Counted from the stretch's first letter, positions 9,707 to 20,532 are shown. The stretch: DNA of 64,000 nucleotides from Streptomyces sp. ML-6 (GCF_030116705.1 NZ_JAOTIK010000001.1:2251001-2315000); one strand, 5' to 3'. Program-made: numbers and translations. The notes: generated by a model from the sequence alone, not told the origin.

Positions 9707-10543
9707 ATGCGCAGCTACCAGCCGGACCTGACCCCGCCGTGGAAGAGGTCCGCCCCCGTTCCCGAGGTCCCCGCCGAGCCCGATCTGGTCGTGGAGGAGG
9801 TCTCGACCGGATTCTGCGGGGCGGTGATCCGCTGCGAGAAGACCGCCCAGGGGCCGACGGTGACCCTGGAGGACCGGTTCGGCAAGCACCGGGTGTTCCC
9901 GATGGAGCCGTGCGGCTTCCTGCTGGAGGGTGAGGTGGTCACGCTCGTGCGCCCCTCGGCCGCCGCCCCGGCGCGCCCCGCGCGCACCGCCTCGGGCTCG
10001 ATCGCGGTCCCGGGGGCCCGCGCCCGGGTCGCACGGGCGGGCCGGATCTACGTGGAGGGCCGGCACGACGCGGAGCTGGTCGAGCGGGTCTGGGGCGACG
10101 ATCTGCGGATCGAGGGCGTGGTCGTCGAGTACCTGGAGGGCGTCGACGACCTCCCGGCCCTCGTGCGCGAGTTCTCCCCCGGCCCGGACGCCAGGCTGGG
10201 CGTCCTGGTCGACCACCTGGTGCCCGGCTCCAAGGAGTCCCGGATCGCCGAGCGGGTGTCCGGCGCGGACGTCCTGGTGGTGGGGCACCCCTACATCGAC
10301 GTGTGGGAGGCGGTGAAGCCGTCCTCCGTGGGCATCCCGGCCTGGCCGGTGGTGCCGCGCGGCCAGGACTGGAAGACCGGTGTGTGCCGCGCGCTCGGCT
10401 GGCCGGAGAACACCGGCGCGGCCTGGCGGCACATCCTGTCCGCGGTCCGCTCGTACCGGGACCTGGAACCGTCCCTGCTGGGCTCGGTGGAGCACCTGAT
10501 CGACTTCGTGACGGCGCCCGCCACGGGCCCCTCCGGCGGCTGA
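9707..10543 (+). CDS. DUF3097 family protein, 278 aa
   Basis: Conserved actinobacterial protein of unknown function. Residues 1-100 form a small beta-rich region (RFGKHRVFPMEPCGFLLEG). Residues 110-278 look like a Toprim-type nucleic-acid module, seen as RIYVEGRHDAELVERVWGDD and the acidic LGVLVDHLVPGSKE; the Toprim assignment is inference from the spacing of the Glu and Asp-rich strands. ATG at 9707 is the only good start after the MBL gene. It sits 25 nt downstream of that gene and converges on hemW. Confidence 0.82.
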   Translation: MRSYQPDLTPPWKRSAPVPEVPAEPDLVVEEVSTGFCGAVIRCEKTAQGPTVTLEDRFGKHRVFPMEPCGFLLEGEVVTLVRPSAAAPARPARTASGSIAVPGARARVARAGRIYVEGRHDAELVERVWGDDLRIEGVVVEYLEGVDDLPALVREFSPGPDARLGVLVDHLVPGSKESRIAERVSGADVLVVGHPYIDVWEAVKPSSVGIPAWPVVPRGQDWKTGVCRALGWPENTGAAWRHILSAVRSYRDLEPSLLGSVEHLIDFVTAPATGPSGG

Positions 10544-10573
10544 GGGGCGGGGGGCCGCCCCGTCCCGGCCCCC

Positions 10574-11806
10574 TCAGTCCACCAGGTCCCGCACCACCGC
10601 GTCCGCCAGCAACCGCCCCCGCAACGTGAGCACCGCGCTCCCCCGCTCGTACGGGCCGGGCTCCAGGAGGCCGTCCGCCAGGGCGCGCCGGGAGGCGGCC
10701 AGTCCCGCCGGGGCCAGCAGGGACAGCGGGCAGCCGTCCGCGAGCCGCAGCTCCAGCAGGATCCGTTCGACCCGGCGGTCCTCCGCGGAGAGGATCTCGC
10801 GCCCGGCCCCGGGCGAGCGGCCCTCGGCCAGGGCCTGCGCGTACGCCCCGGGGTGCTTCACGTTCCACCAGCGCACCCCGCCGACGTGGCTGTGCGCCCC
10901 GGGCCCGGCGCCCCACCAGTCGGCCCCGCGCCAGTACAGCTCGTTGTGCAGGCACCGGCCCTCGGGCGTGCGGGCCCAGTTCGACACCTCGTACCAGGAG
11001 AAGCCGGCCGCGGCCATCGCCTCGTCCGCGATCAGGTACCGGTCGGCATGGACGTCGTCGTCGGTCATGGGGACCTCGCCGCGCCGGATGCGGCGGGCGA
11101 GCTGCGTGCCCTCCTCGACGATCAGCGCGTACGCCGACACGTGGTCCGGCCCCGCCCCGATCGCCGCGTCCAGCGAGGCCCGCCAGTCGTCGTCGGACTC
11201 CCCCGGCGTGCCGTAGATCAGGTCGAGGTTGACGTGCTCGAAGCCGGCCTCCCGGGCCTCGGCCACGCACGCCTCGGGCCGTCCCGGCGTGTGCGTGCGG
11301 TCCAGGATCTTCAGCACGTGCTGCCGTGCGCTCTGCATCCCGAACGAGATCCGGTTGAAGCCGCCCTCGCGGAGTTCGGCGAGATAGGCCGGACCGACGG
11401 ACTCCGGATTGGCCTCGGTGGTGATCTCGGCGTCGTCCGCGAACCCGAACTCCTCCCGGATCGCCCCCAGCATCCGGACCAGGTCGGCGGCGGCCAGCAG
11501 GGTCGGCGTCCCGCCGCCGACGAAGACCGTGCGGACCGGGCGCGGGTCGTCGCCGAGGACCTTGCGGGCCTGGCGGACCTCGCCGATCAGGTGCTCGGCG
11601 TAGTTGTCCCGGGAGGCCAGCGCCCCGCCGGAGCCGCGCAGCTCGGTCGCGGTGTAGGTGTTGAAGTCGCAGTAGCCGCAGCGGGTCGCGCAGTACGGGA
11701 CGTGCAGGTAGAAGCCGAGCGGCCGGTCGGCGGCGCCTTCCAGGGCATGGCGGGGCAGCGCCCCGTCGTCGGGTACGGGTTCACCATCGGGAAGTACGGA
11801 AGGCAT
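10574..11806 (-). CDS. hemW: HemW, radical-SAM heme chaperone (coproporphyrinogen III oxidase-like), 410 aa
   Basis: Radical SAM protein that binds heme and is thought to insert it into target proteins. It was formerly annotated as oxygen-independent coproporphyrinogen oxidase. The cluster motif CATRCGYC has Cys at 39, 43 and 46. It lacks the extra Cys and N-terminal extension of true HemN, which supports HemW. A HemN C-terminal domain closes the protein. The start is ambiguous: ATG at 11806 (MPSVLPDGEP) is used, while GTG at 11821 or ATG at 11815 would add up to five residues. Confidence 0.9.
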   Translation of the reverse strand: MPSVLPDGEPVPDDGALPRHALEGAADRPLGFYLHVPYCATRCGYCDFNTYTATELRGSGGALASRDNYAEHLIGEVRQARKVLGDDPRPVRTVFVGGGTPTLLAAADLVRMLGAIREEFGFADDAEITTEANPESVGPAYLAELREGGFNRISFGMQSARQHVLKILDRTHTPGRPEACVAEAREAGFEHVNLDLIYGTPGESDDDWRASLDAAIGAGPDHVSAYALIVEEGTQLARRIRRGEVPMTDDDVHADRYLIADEAMAAAGFSWYEVSNWARTPEGRCLHNELYWRGADWWGAGPGAHSHVGGVRWWNVKHPGAYAQALAEGRSPGAGREILSAEDRRVERILLELRLADGCPLSLLAPAGLAASRRALADGLLEPGPYERGSAVLTLRGRLLADAVVRDLVD

Positions 11807-11846
11807 ACCGCCCATTGTCACTCGCCGCCCGGGGCATCCGGGCCAT

Positions 11847-11885
11847 GGCCATGATCACTGGGCCCCGGGCCATGATCGCTGGGCC
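11847..11885. repeat. 21-bp direct repeat, two copies
   Basis: GGCCATGATCACTGGGCC at 11847-11864 recurs at 11868-11885 with one change (A to G). A more degenerate third copy follows. It lies in the 256-bp gap upstream of hemW. Confidence 0.7.
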
Positions 11886-12062
11886 ACGGTCGCTGGACCA
11901 CGGGTCACGGCCGCCGGGCCCCGGTGCCGGCCGCGACCACGAGCCCCGGTACCGGCCGCCGCCCGCGCCGGGGCCGGTAGGGGCGTACCGAAGCCGGTCG
12001 AAGCCGTACCGGAGCCGGCCCGGCCCCGGCCGTACGAAGCCCGCGCCCGCCCGACGAGGACC

Positions 12063-14009
12063 TCACCCCGCCTGGAGCACCAGCAGGGCCAGGTCGTCGT
12101 CGGGCGGCCGCTCGGCGAACTCGTGCACGGCCCGCTTGATCCGGTCCGCTATGCCGTCCGCCGACAGGCCGGAGCAGCCGGACAGGGCCCGGGCCAGCCC
12201 GTCCCCGTCGTCGAACATCAGCGGCCCGCAGCGCCGCTCCGTCACCCCGTCCGTGACGCACAGCAGGCTGTCGCCCGGTGCCAGCTCGAAGCTCTGGCTC
12301 TCGTACGCGACGTCGTCGAAGAGTCCGAGCAGCATCTGCGGCTCGGCGGCCGGGCGCACCTCGCCGTCGGGCCGCAGCAGCAGCGGCAGCGGGTGGCCGG
12401 CGCTGGCGACGGTGCAGCGCACCCCGCCGTCGGGCAGCGGCACCAGCTCCCCGTACAGCAGGGACAGGAAGCGGGACTGTCCGGTGTCCGCCGTCTGCTG
12501 GCCGCCCGCCGCGGCCACCATGAGCGCGGCGGCCTCGGCCGCCTCCATCGCGTCGTCGAGGAGCAGCCGGTTGAGCCGGTCCAGGACCTCGCCGACGCCG
12601 AAGCCCTCGCGGGCCAGCAGCCGCAGCCAGGGCCGGGCGAGGCCGGTGACCACGGCGGCCTCGGGCCCGCTGCCCTGGACGTCGCCGAGGACGAAGCACC
12701 AGCGGTCGCCGGGGCACGGGAAGATGTCGTAGAAGTCGCCGCCGACCACGCCGTCGTCGCTGGGTTCGTACACCAGCGAGCTGGTGACGCCGGGTATGTC
12801 GGCGACCTTGCCGGGCAGCAGGGCGCGCTGCAGGATGCGGCTGATGGTGGCCTGCCGGGTGTACTCGCGGGCGGCGCCGACGGCGAGGCCGACCCGGCGC
12901 ACGAAGTCCTCGATCAGCGCGGCCACCTCGTCGGGGACGCGGACGAGGCCCTCCCGCCCCAGGAGCACGGCGCCGAGCGTCCGGCCGCCGGAGGTGATCC
13001 GGTAGGCGAGGGCGCTCGCCTCGGGCTCCTCGGGCTTCTCGGCGTCCTCCTCCCCTCCGGGCCAGGGCATGGAGACGGGCCCGGTGCCGACTCGTTCGGG
13101 GAGCCGGATCGGGTCCTGTTCCAGCAGTGCGCGCAGCTGTGCGGTCTCGGCCTCGTCGCGGTGCCAGACGCTGGCGAGCCGGGGCACGGCCGAGGGGCCG
13201 CCGTTCTCGGGTTCCAGCCAGATCGCGCACCAGTCGGCGAGTCTGGGTACCAGTAACTGTCCGGAGAGCGCGGCGACGATGTCCTCGTCGAGCTGGCCGG
13301 CGAGCAGGTCCGACGCCTCGGCGAGGAACGAGAGCGCGCCGCGGCCGGCCCAGTCCGCGTCGTCGCGCAGGGCGCGGCGGGCGGTGGGGGCGAGCAGTTC
13401 GGCGTCGCGCAGTCCCTGCTGGAACCCCGGGCCGGGGTCGGTGGACGGCTCCGGGAACGGGCTCCAGTCGTCCACCGGGAGCCGGGCCCAGACGGTCTTG
13501 AGGCCGGTGCGGTAGGTGATGCCCCAGCGTTCGGCGAGGGTGCCCACGAGCTGGAGCCCGCGGCCGTGGTCGGCGGGTTCGTCGAAGCCGAGGACCGTGG
13601 CGCTCTGCGCCGCCTCCGCCACGCTGCCGGACTCCGGCCGGTCGCTGCGCACGGCGCGGGCCGGGTGGTGGTCCGACACCTCCAGCACCAGGGCCGCGGA
13701 TTCGCCCTCGACGGCCTCCTCCAGCCGGGCGAGCAGCTCCACGTTGGTTCCGGCGTGCACGACGGCGTTGGTGACCAGTTCGCTGACGACGACCTCGGCG
13801 TCGTCGGCCAGGCGCTCGCTGCAGCCCACGGCCGCCGGCAGCCCGAGTCCGGCCCACTCGTCGAGCGCGGCCCGGACGAACCTGCGGGCGGCGGAGGGCG
13901 CGAGGAGGTTTCCGGGCAGGGACGTATGGGCGACCGGCTGCGCATCCGCATGGCCGACGGGGGTTCCGGGACGCTGGACGATGTCCCGCTGCAAGGGAAT
14001 TGACCCCAC
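12063..14009 (-). CDS. ATP-binding SpoIIE-family protein phosphatase, 648 aa
   Basis: Partner-switching regulator combining both enzymatic halves. An N-terminal RsbW/SpoIIAB-type histidine-kinase-like ATPase carries the N box SELVTNAVVHAG and a glycine box DHGRGLQLVGT. A middle GAF-like sensor region follows. A C-terminal PP2C/SpoIIE phosphatase carries VGGDFYDIF and FVLGDVQGSGPEAA. Such proteins phosphorylate or dephosphorylate anti-anti-sigma factors. The GTG start at 14009 is chosen because AGGAG lies 7 nt upstream. An ATG at 14138 would add 43 residues made of a low-complexity DNA repeat. No anti-anti-sigma gene is adjacent, so the partner is elsewhere. Confidence 0.88.
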   Translation of the reverse strand: MGSIPLQRDIVQRPGTPVGHADAQPVAHTSLPGNLLAPSAARRFVRAALDEWAGLGLPAAVGCSERLADDAEVVVSELVTNAVVHAGTNVELLARLEEAVEGESAALVLEVSDHHPARAVRSDRPESGSVAEAAQSATVLGFDEPADHGRGLQLVGTLAERWGITYRTGLKTVWARLPVDDWSPFPEPSTDPGPGFQQGLRDAELLAPTARRALRDDADWAGRGALSFLAEASDLLAGQLDEDIVAALSGQLLVPRLADWCAIWLEPENGGPSAVPRLASVWHRDEAETAQLRALLEQDPIRLPERVGTGPVSMPWPGGEEDAEKPEEPEASALAYRITSGGRTLGAVLLGREGLVRVPDEVAALIEDFVRRVGLAVGAAREYTRQATISRILQRALLPGKVADIPGVTSSLVYEPSDDGVVGGDFYDIFPCPGDRWCFVLGDVQGSGPEAAVVTGLARPWLRLLAREGFGVGEVLDRLNRLLLDDAMEAAEAAALMVAAAGGQQTADTGQSRFLSLLYGELVPLPDGGVRCTVASAGHPLPLLLRPDGEVRPAAEPQMLLGLFDDVAYESQSFELAPGDSLLCVTDGVTERRCGPLMFDDGDGLARALSGCSGLSADGIADRIKRAVHEFAERPPDDDLALLVLQAG

Positions 14010-14024
14010 GGTGCAGCTCCTGAC

Positions 14025-14089
14025 CTGTTCTCGCTCTGTCTGTTCTCGTTCTGGCTGTCTGTTCTCGTCGGGTTGGTTGTCTGTTCTCG
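14025..14089. repeat. Four spaced copies of CTGTTCTCG
   Basis: The 9-mer CTGTTCTCG occurs at 14025, 14040, 14059 and 14081 (spacings 15, 19 and 22), just upstream of the phosphatase start at 14009. Confidence 0.75.
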
Positions 14090-14209
14090 CCGGGCGGCGC
14101 TGACGCCACCGACAGAGTGACAGATGGACCATGCCCATAAGCAACGAGTTGCCGAAGTGAGCAGAGAAAGTGAGCGTGTCGGAACGGAAGCCGACCGCAC
14201 CGTGCGGCC

Positions 14210-14242
14210 GGCCCGCGAGGGCCGTCCTGCCCCTCGCGGGCC
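14210..14242 (-). terminator. Hairpin terminator after the acyl-CoA ligase gene
   Basis: GGCCCGCGAGGG (14210-14221) and CCCTCGCGGGCC (14231-14242) form a perfect 12-bp stem with a 9-nt loop, 46 nt past the ligase stop codon. Confidence 0.65.
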
Positions 14243-14287
14243 CCGCGCACGCGCGGCCCCGTGCCTCGGGGCCCCGCGCCCGCGGTC

Positions 14288-16177
<1,890 letters not shown>

Positions 16178-16305
16178 GACGTCCTCCGGGCCTGCGGCAG
16201 TACTTCACGACCGGCTGCTGATTACCGCTGATTACTACGGATTGCTGCTGACTGCTGTTGCTTGCTCTTGTTCTTGTTCCTACGTGTGCTCCTGTGCACG
16301 TCTGC

Positions 16306-16432
16306 GTTCCCGCATCACGTCCACGTTCCTGCGTACGTCCGCGTTCCTGCCGATGTCCACGTTCCTGCGTACGTCCGCGTTCCTACGTGCGTCTGTGTTC
16401 CTACGTACTTCTGCGTTCCTGCGTTCCCGCGC
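16306..16432. repeat. 18-bp minisatellite, about seven units
   Basis: Units of the form GTTCCTGCGTACGTCCGC repeat in exact 18-bp register at 16325, 16343, 16361, 16379, 16397 and 16415, preceded by a 19-bp variant at 16306. The units at 16325 and 16361 are identical; the others differ at several positions. Degenerate sequence continues on both sides. Confidence 0.92.
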
Positions 16433-16619
16433 ACGCCCCTGTTTCTGCGTACGTCTGCTTCCTGCTGGATCCCGTGCGTTCCTGCCCGATCCCGCGGGGC
16501 CGGTCCCGACTGCGCCCGGCCCCCTTGTTTAACTGGCGAGTAACTACGAAGCCGTGATCAGGGTAGAGCGCCCGCGTCCGCCGCGTAAGGGGCAAGGGGC
16601 CGCCGCTTCATAACGAACA

Positions 16620-16655
16620 GGCCCCTGTGCCGCAGCACGCTGCGGCACAGGGGCC
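16620..16655 (-). terminator. Strong terminator after lepA
   Basis: Perfect 16-bp stem: GGCCCCTGTGCCGCAG (16620-16635) pairs with 16640-16655 around a CACG loop, 32 nt past the lepA stop codon. Confidence 0.88.
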
Positions 16656-16686
16656 CTTCGGCCGTCACCCGGCGGGAGCGGGCGGG

Positions 16687-18561
16687 CTACTTCTTGCCCT
16701 TGCCGTCCCCGGCCGACTCGTCCGTCGACAGCACGGCGATGAAGGCCTCCTGCGGCACCTCCACGTTGCCGACCATCTTCATCCGCTTCTTGCCTTCCTT
16801 CTGCTTCTCCAGCAGCTTCCGCTTGCGGGAGATGTCACCGCCGTAGCACTTGGCGAGGACGTCCTTGCGGATGGCGCGGACGGTCTCACGGGCGATGACC
16901 CGGGACCCGATGGCGGCCTGGATCGGCACCTCGAAGTTCTGCCGCGGGATCAGTTCGCGCAGCTTGGCGACGAGCCGCACGCCGTATGCGTACGCCTTGT
17001 CCTTGTGCGTGACCGCGGAGAAGGCGTCGACCTTGTCGCCGTGCAGCAGGATGTCGACCTTGACGAGCTGGGCGGTCTGCTCGCCGGTGGGCTCGTAGTC
17101 GAGGGAGGCGTAGCCCCGGGTCTTGGACTTCAGCTGGTCGAAGAAGTCGAAGACGATCTCGGCGAGCGGCAGGGTGTAGCGGATCTCGACCCGGTCCTCG
17201 GAGAGGTAGTCCATGCCGAGCAGGGTGCCGCGCCGGTTCTGGCAGAGCTCCATGATCGCGCCGATGAACTCGCTGGGGGCCAGGATCGTGGCGCGCACGA
17301 CGGGCTCGTGCACCTTGTCGATCTTGCCCTCGGGGAACTCGCTCGGGTTCGTGACCGTGTGTTCGGTGCCGTCCTCCATGTCGACGCGGTAGACCACGTT
17401 GGGGGCGGTGGCGATCAGGTCGAGACCGAACTCGCGCTCCAGGCGCTCCCGGATCACGTCGAGGTGGAGCAGGCCGAGGAAGCCGACGCGGAAGCCGAAG
17501 CCGAGGGCCGCGGAGGTCTCCGGCTCGTACACCAGGGCGGCGTCGTTGAGCTGGAGCTTGTCGAGCGCCTCGCGCAGGTCCGGATAGTCCGACCCGTCCA
17601 GCGGGTACAGCCCCGAGAACACCATCGGCTTGGGGTCCTTGTAGCCGCCCAGCGCCTCGGTCGCGCCCTTGTTCAGGGAGGTGATGGTGTCACCGACCTT
17701 GGACTGCCGGACGTCCTTCACACCGGTGATGATGTAGCCGACCTCGCCCACGCCGAGGCCGTCGGCCGGGGTCATCTCCGGGGAGGACACCCCGATCTCC
17801 AGCAGCTCGTGGGCGGCGCCGGTGGACATCATCCTGATGCGCTCACGCTTGTTGAGCTGTCCGTCGACGACACGGACGTACGTGACGACGCCGCGGTACG
17901 AGTCGTAGACCGAGTCGAAGATCATCGCGCGGGCCGGGGCGTCCGCCACCCCGACCGGGGCCGGAACGTCCTTGACCACCCGGTCGAGCAGCGCGTCCAC
18001 GCCCACGCCGGTCTTCGCGGAGACCTTGAGCACGTCCTCCGGCTGGCAGCCGATGAGGTTCGCCAGCTCCTCGGAGAACTTCTCGGGCTGCGCGGCCGGC
18101 AGATCGATCTTGTTGAGCACCGGGACGATGGTGAGGTCGTTCTCCATCGCCAGGTAGAGGTTGGCCAGGGTCTGGGCCTCGATGCCCTGTGCGGCGTCCA
18201 CCAGCAGGATCGTGCCCTCGCAGGCGGCGAGCGAACGGGAGACCTCGTAGGTGAAGTCCACGTGGCCCGGAGTGTCGATCATGTTGAGGACGTGGGTGCG
18301 GCCCTGGTCCTCGCCCGTGGTGGGGGCCCAGGGCAGACGCACCGCCTGGGACTTGATGGTGATGCCGCGCTCGCGCTCGATGTCCATCCGGTCGAGGTAC
18401 TGAGCACGCATCTGCCGCTGGTCGACCACGCCGGTCAGCTGGAGCATCCGGTCGGCGAGGGTCGACTTGCCGTGGTCGATGTGCGCGATGATGCAGAAGT
18501 TGCGGATCAGCGCCGGGTCGGTACGGCTCGGCTCGGGCACGTTGGTAGGAGTCGCGGGCAC
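16687..18561 (-). CDS. lepA: Elongation factor 4 (LepA), 624 aa
   Basis: Ribosomal back-translocating GTPase. The GTPase domain begins [18 protein letters not shown] (P-loop), with RGITIKSQ (switch I), DTPGHVDF (G3) and NKIDLP (G4). EF-G-like domains II, III and V follow, and the LepA-specific C-terminal domain contains [19 protein letters not shown] short Lys-rich tail ends the protein. GTG at 18561 with AGGA upstream gives 624 residues, the usual actinobacterial size. It is divergent from rpsT with about 215 bp between starts, the common Streptomyces arrangement. Confidence 0.97.
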   Translation of the reverse strand: MPATPTNVPEPSRTDPALIRNFCIIAHIDHGKSTLADRMLQLTGVVDQRQMRAQYLDRMDIERERGITIKSQAVRLPWAPTTGEDQGRTHVLNMIDTPGHVDFTYEVSRSLAACEGTILLVDAAQGIEAQTLANLYLAMENDLTIVPVLNKIDLPAAQPEKFSEELANLIGCQPEDVLKVSAKTGVGVDALLDRVVKDVPAPVGVADAPARAMIFDSVYDSYRGVVTYVRVVDGQLNKRERIRMMSTGAAHELLEIGVSSPEMTPADGLGVGEVGYIITGVKDVRQSKVGDTITSLNKGATEALGGYKDPKPMVFSGLYPLDGSDYPDLREALDKLQLNDAALVYEPETSAALGFGFRVGFLGLLHLDVIRERLEREFGLDLIATAPNVVYRVDMEDGTEHTVTNPSEFPEGKIDKVHEPVVRATILAPSEFIGAIMELCQNRRGTLLGMDYLSEDRVEIRYTLPLAEIVFDFFDQLKSKTRGYASLDYEPTGEQTAQLVKVDILLHGDKVDAFSAVTHKDKAYAYGVRLVAKLRELIPRQNFEVPIQAAIGSRVIARETVRAIRKDVLAKCYGGDISRKRKLLEKQKEGKKRMKMVGNVEVPQEAFIAVLSTDESAGDGKGKK

Positions 18562-18762
18562 GCAGGGTCCTGATTCTTGAGACGCCGAACGCCGTGTCTC
18601 GGGTCGATGTCGGTTCGGTCGGATCGATACGTAGCCTCCATCGTCCCATGGTTGCGGGGCGGAGACCGGTTTGGGCCGGTCGGAGCCGGGCTGGTACCGT
18701 TGACAGCTGTGTCTCGCGACCCTGCCGGGCCGGGAGGCGCACATCGAAGATCCAACGAACCT

Positions 18763-18777
18763 GAAAAGGCTCTTTTC
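18763..18777 (+). promoter_or_regulatory. Hairpin over the rpsT ribosome binding site
   Basis: GAAAAG (18763-18768), GCT loop, CTTTTC (18772-18777): a perfect 6-bp inverted repeat ending at the base before the GTG start. The left arm contains the purine-rich AAAAGG that serves as Shine-Dalgarno. Confidence 0.6.
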
Positions 18778-19044
18778 GTGGCGAACATCAAGTCCCAGAT
18801 CAAGCGGAACAAGACGAACGAGAAGGCGCGCCTGCGCAACAAGGCCGTCAAGTCCTCGCTCAAGACCGCTATCCGCAAGGCCCGTGAGGCTGCCGCCGCC
18901 GGTGACGTCGAGAAGGCCACCACGGCCGCTCGCGACGCCTCCCGCGCGCTGGACAAGGCCGTCTCGAAGGGTGTCATCCACAAGAACGCCGCCGCCAACA
19001 AGAAGTCGGCGCTGGCTTCCAAGGTGGCCTCCCTCCAGGGCTGA
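18778..19044 (+). CDS. rpsT: 30S ribosomal protein S20, 88 aa
   Basis: Basic small-subunit protein that binds 16S rRNA. The start is the conserved [20 protein letters not shown] (GTG codon) and the protein ends [13 protein letters not shown]; it is all helical and Lys/Ala rich. It is a single gene, divergent from lepA and convergent with holA. The Shine-Dalgarno region is enclosed in a short inverted repeat, and S20 is known in E. coli to repress its own translation, so feedback control is possible here. Confidence 0.97.
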   Translation: MANIKSQIKRNKTNEKARLRNKAVKSSLKTAIRKAREAAAAGDVEKATTAARDASRALDKAVSKGVIHKNAAANKKSALASKVASLQG

Positions 19045-19163
19045 GCATTCTGACCTGATCGCCGGAACGGACCAAGCGGGCCCTCTCTCCCGTTCCCGAC
19101 CGGCACCCCGCGCCGCACACCGAACCTGCGTTCGCCACGCGGGTGCGGCGCACCAAGCGTGAA

Positions 19164-19211
19164 CCGAAGGCCCCGGCCCCGCCCTCCCCAGCGCGAGACC
19201 GGGGCCTTCGG
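19164..19211 (+). terminator. Terminator after rpsT
   Basis: CCGAAGGCCCCGG (19164-19176) pairs with CCGGGGCCTTCGG (19199-19211), a 13-bp perfect stem with a 22-nt loop, 119 nt past the stop codon. It may also stop readthrough from holA. Confidence 0.7.
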
Positions 19212-19241
19212 CATGCCCGCACGCTGCACGCCGCACGCTGG

Positions 19242-19293
19242 ACGCTGTGCTTCAGGGCGTACGGGCCACGCTGTGCTTCGGGACGTACGGGCC
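19242..19293. repeat. 26-bp tandem duplication
   Basis: The segment beginning ACGCTGTGCTTC and ending CGTACGGGCC occurs at 19242-19267 and immediately again at 19268-19293, with two differences. Confidence 0.88.
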
Positions 19294-19436
19294 GGGCCTG
19301 TCGGGCTGTCGGCCTGTGGAACTTGTGGGGCTGTCGGACCGTCGGGCCGTCAATGAGCCGGGGCCACGGTTCACCCGGCCGGCCCCGGCACGGCGTCGGT
19401 CCGTCCGGTACGGATGCGGCTCCGCTTCCGCTGACG

Positions 19437-20429
19437 CTACCGCTGGCGCCCCGACCGTGCCGCTCTCGCCACCGCGACCACGGCCTTCTCCAGCGCGTAC
19501 TCCGGATCGTCGCCGCCGCCCTTGACCCCCGCGTCGGCGTCCGCGACGGCCCGCAGCGCCAGCGCCACCCCGTCGGGCGTCCACCCGCGCATCTGCTGGC
19601 GCACCCGGTCGATCTTCCACGGCGGCATGCCCAGCTCACGGGCGAGGTCCGCAGGGCGCCCCCCGCGGGCCGAGGACAGCTTGCCGATGGCCCGGACCCC
19701 CTGGGCCAGCGCGCTGGTGATCAGCACGGGCGCCACCCCGGTCGACAGCGACCAGCGCAACGCTTCGAGCGCCTCCGCAGCCCGCCCTTCCACGGCACGG
19801 TCGGCGACCGTGAAACTCGACGCCTCCGCACGGCCCGTGTAGTAACGGGCGACGACCGCCTCGTCGATCGTGCCCTCGACGTCCGCGACGAGCTGCGAGA
19901 CCGCGCTCGCCAGCTCCCGCAGATCGCTGCCGATGGCGTCGACCAGCGCCTGGCACGCCTCGGGCGTCGCCGAACGCCCCAGGGCCCGGAACTCCGACCG
20001 GACGAACGAGAGCCGCTCGGCCGGCTTGGTCGTCTTCGGGCAGGGGACCTCCCGCGCCCCTGCCTTGCGCGCCGCGTCCAGCAGCCCCTTCCCCTTGGCA
20101 CCGCCCGCGTGCAGCAGCACGAGGATGATCTCCTCGACCGGGTCGCCGAGGTACGCCTTGACGTCCTTGACCGAGTCGGCGGAGAGGTCCTGCGCATTGC
20201 GCACGATCACCACCTTGCGCTCGGCGAAGAGCGAGGGGCTCGTCAGCTCGGCGAGGGTGCCGGGCTGGAGCTGGTCGGAGGTGAGGTCGCGGACGTCCGT
20301 GTCGGCGTCGGAGGCGCGGGCGGCCGCCACCACCTGCTGCACGGCACGGTCCAGGAGCAGGTCCTCCTGTCCCACGGCGAGCGTGACGGGAGCGAGCGGG
20401 TCGTCGGTGGAGTTCTTTCTGGTGGCCAT
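19437..20429 (-). CDS. holA: DNA polymerase III subunit delta, 330 aa
   Basis: Clamp-loader subunit that opens the beta clamp. The fold is an AAA+ relative without Walker function: VTLAVGQEDLLLDRAVQQVV at the start, FAERKVVIVRNAQDLS in the middle, and the C-terminal collar with ELGMPPWKIDRVRQQMRGW. ATG at 20429 follows CTGGAGG and gives MATRKNSTDDPLAP. Upstream in-frame starts lack a binding site. It converges on rpsT and is divergent from the small gene at 20533. Confidence 0.93.
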   Translation of the reverse strand: MATRKNSTDDPLAPVTLAVGQEDLLLDRAVQQVVAAARASDADTDVRDLTSDQLQPGTLAELTSPSLFAERKVVIVRNAQDLSADSVKDVKAYLGDPVEEIILVLLHAGGAKGKGLLDAARKAGAREVPCPKTTKPAERLSFVRSEFRALGRSATPEACQALVDAIGSDLRELASAVSQLVADVEGTIDEAVVARYYTGRAEASSFTVADRAVEGRAAEALEALRWSLSTGVAPVLITSALAQGVRAIGKLSSARGGRPADLARELGMPPWKIDRVRQQMRGWTPDGVALALRAVADADAGVKGGGDDPEYALEKAVVAVARAARSGRQR

Positions 20430-20532
20430 CGCCTCCAGCATCCCATGCACCACTGACAGCCCCGGGAACGACCGGCGGATGACGGGTCTCTCCCCCGGGA
20501 ACACCGCCCTCGAGGTACGGGAGAATGGGCCG

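Larger units (their letters stand above)
16178..16686. other. Gene-free gap between acyl-CoA ligase and lepA
   Basis: 509 bp without a credible gene. It holds an 18-bp tandem repeat array (16306-16432) and the lepA terminator (16620-16655). The bases just upstream of the ligase start (16180-16270) are comparatively AT-rich and should contain its promoter, but no clear -35/-10 pair stands out. Confidence 0.7.
19045..19436. other. Convergent gap between rpsT and holA
   Basis: 392 bp with no gene. It contains the rpsT terminator hairpin (19164-19211), a 26-bp tandem duplication (19242-19293) and further short GGGCTGTCGG repeats up to about 19350. Confidence 0.7.

Noticed and set aside
18699..18730. 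TTGACA upstream of rpsT as a promoter
   Set aside because: A -35-like TTGACA is present but no acceptable -10 lies 16-19 nt downstream.
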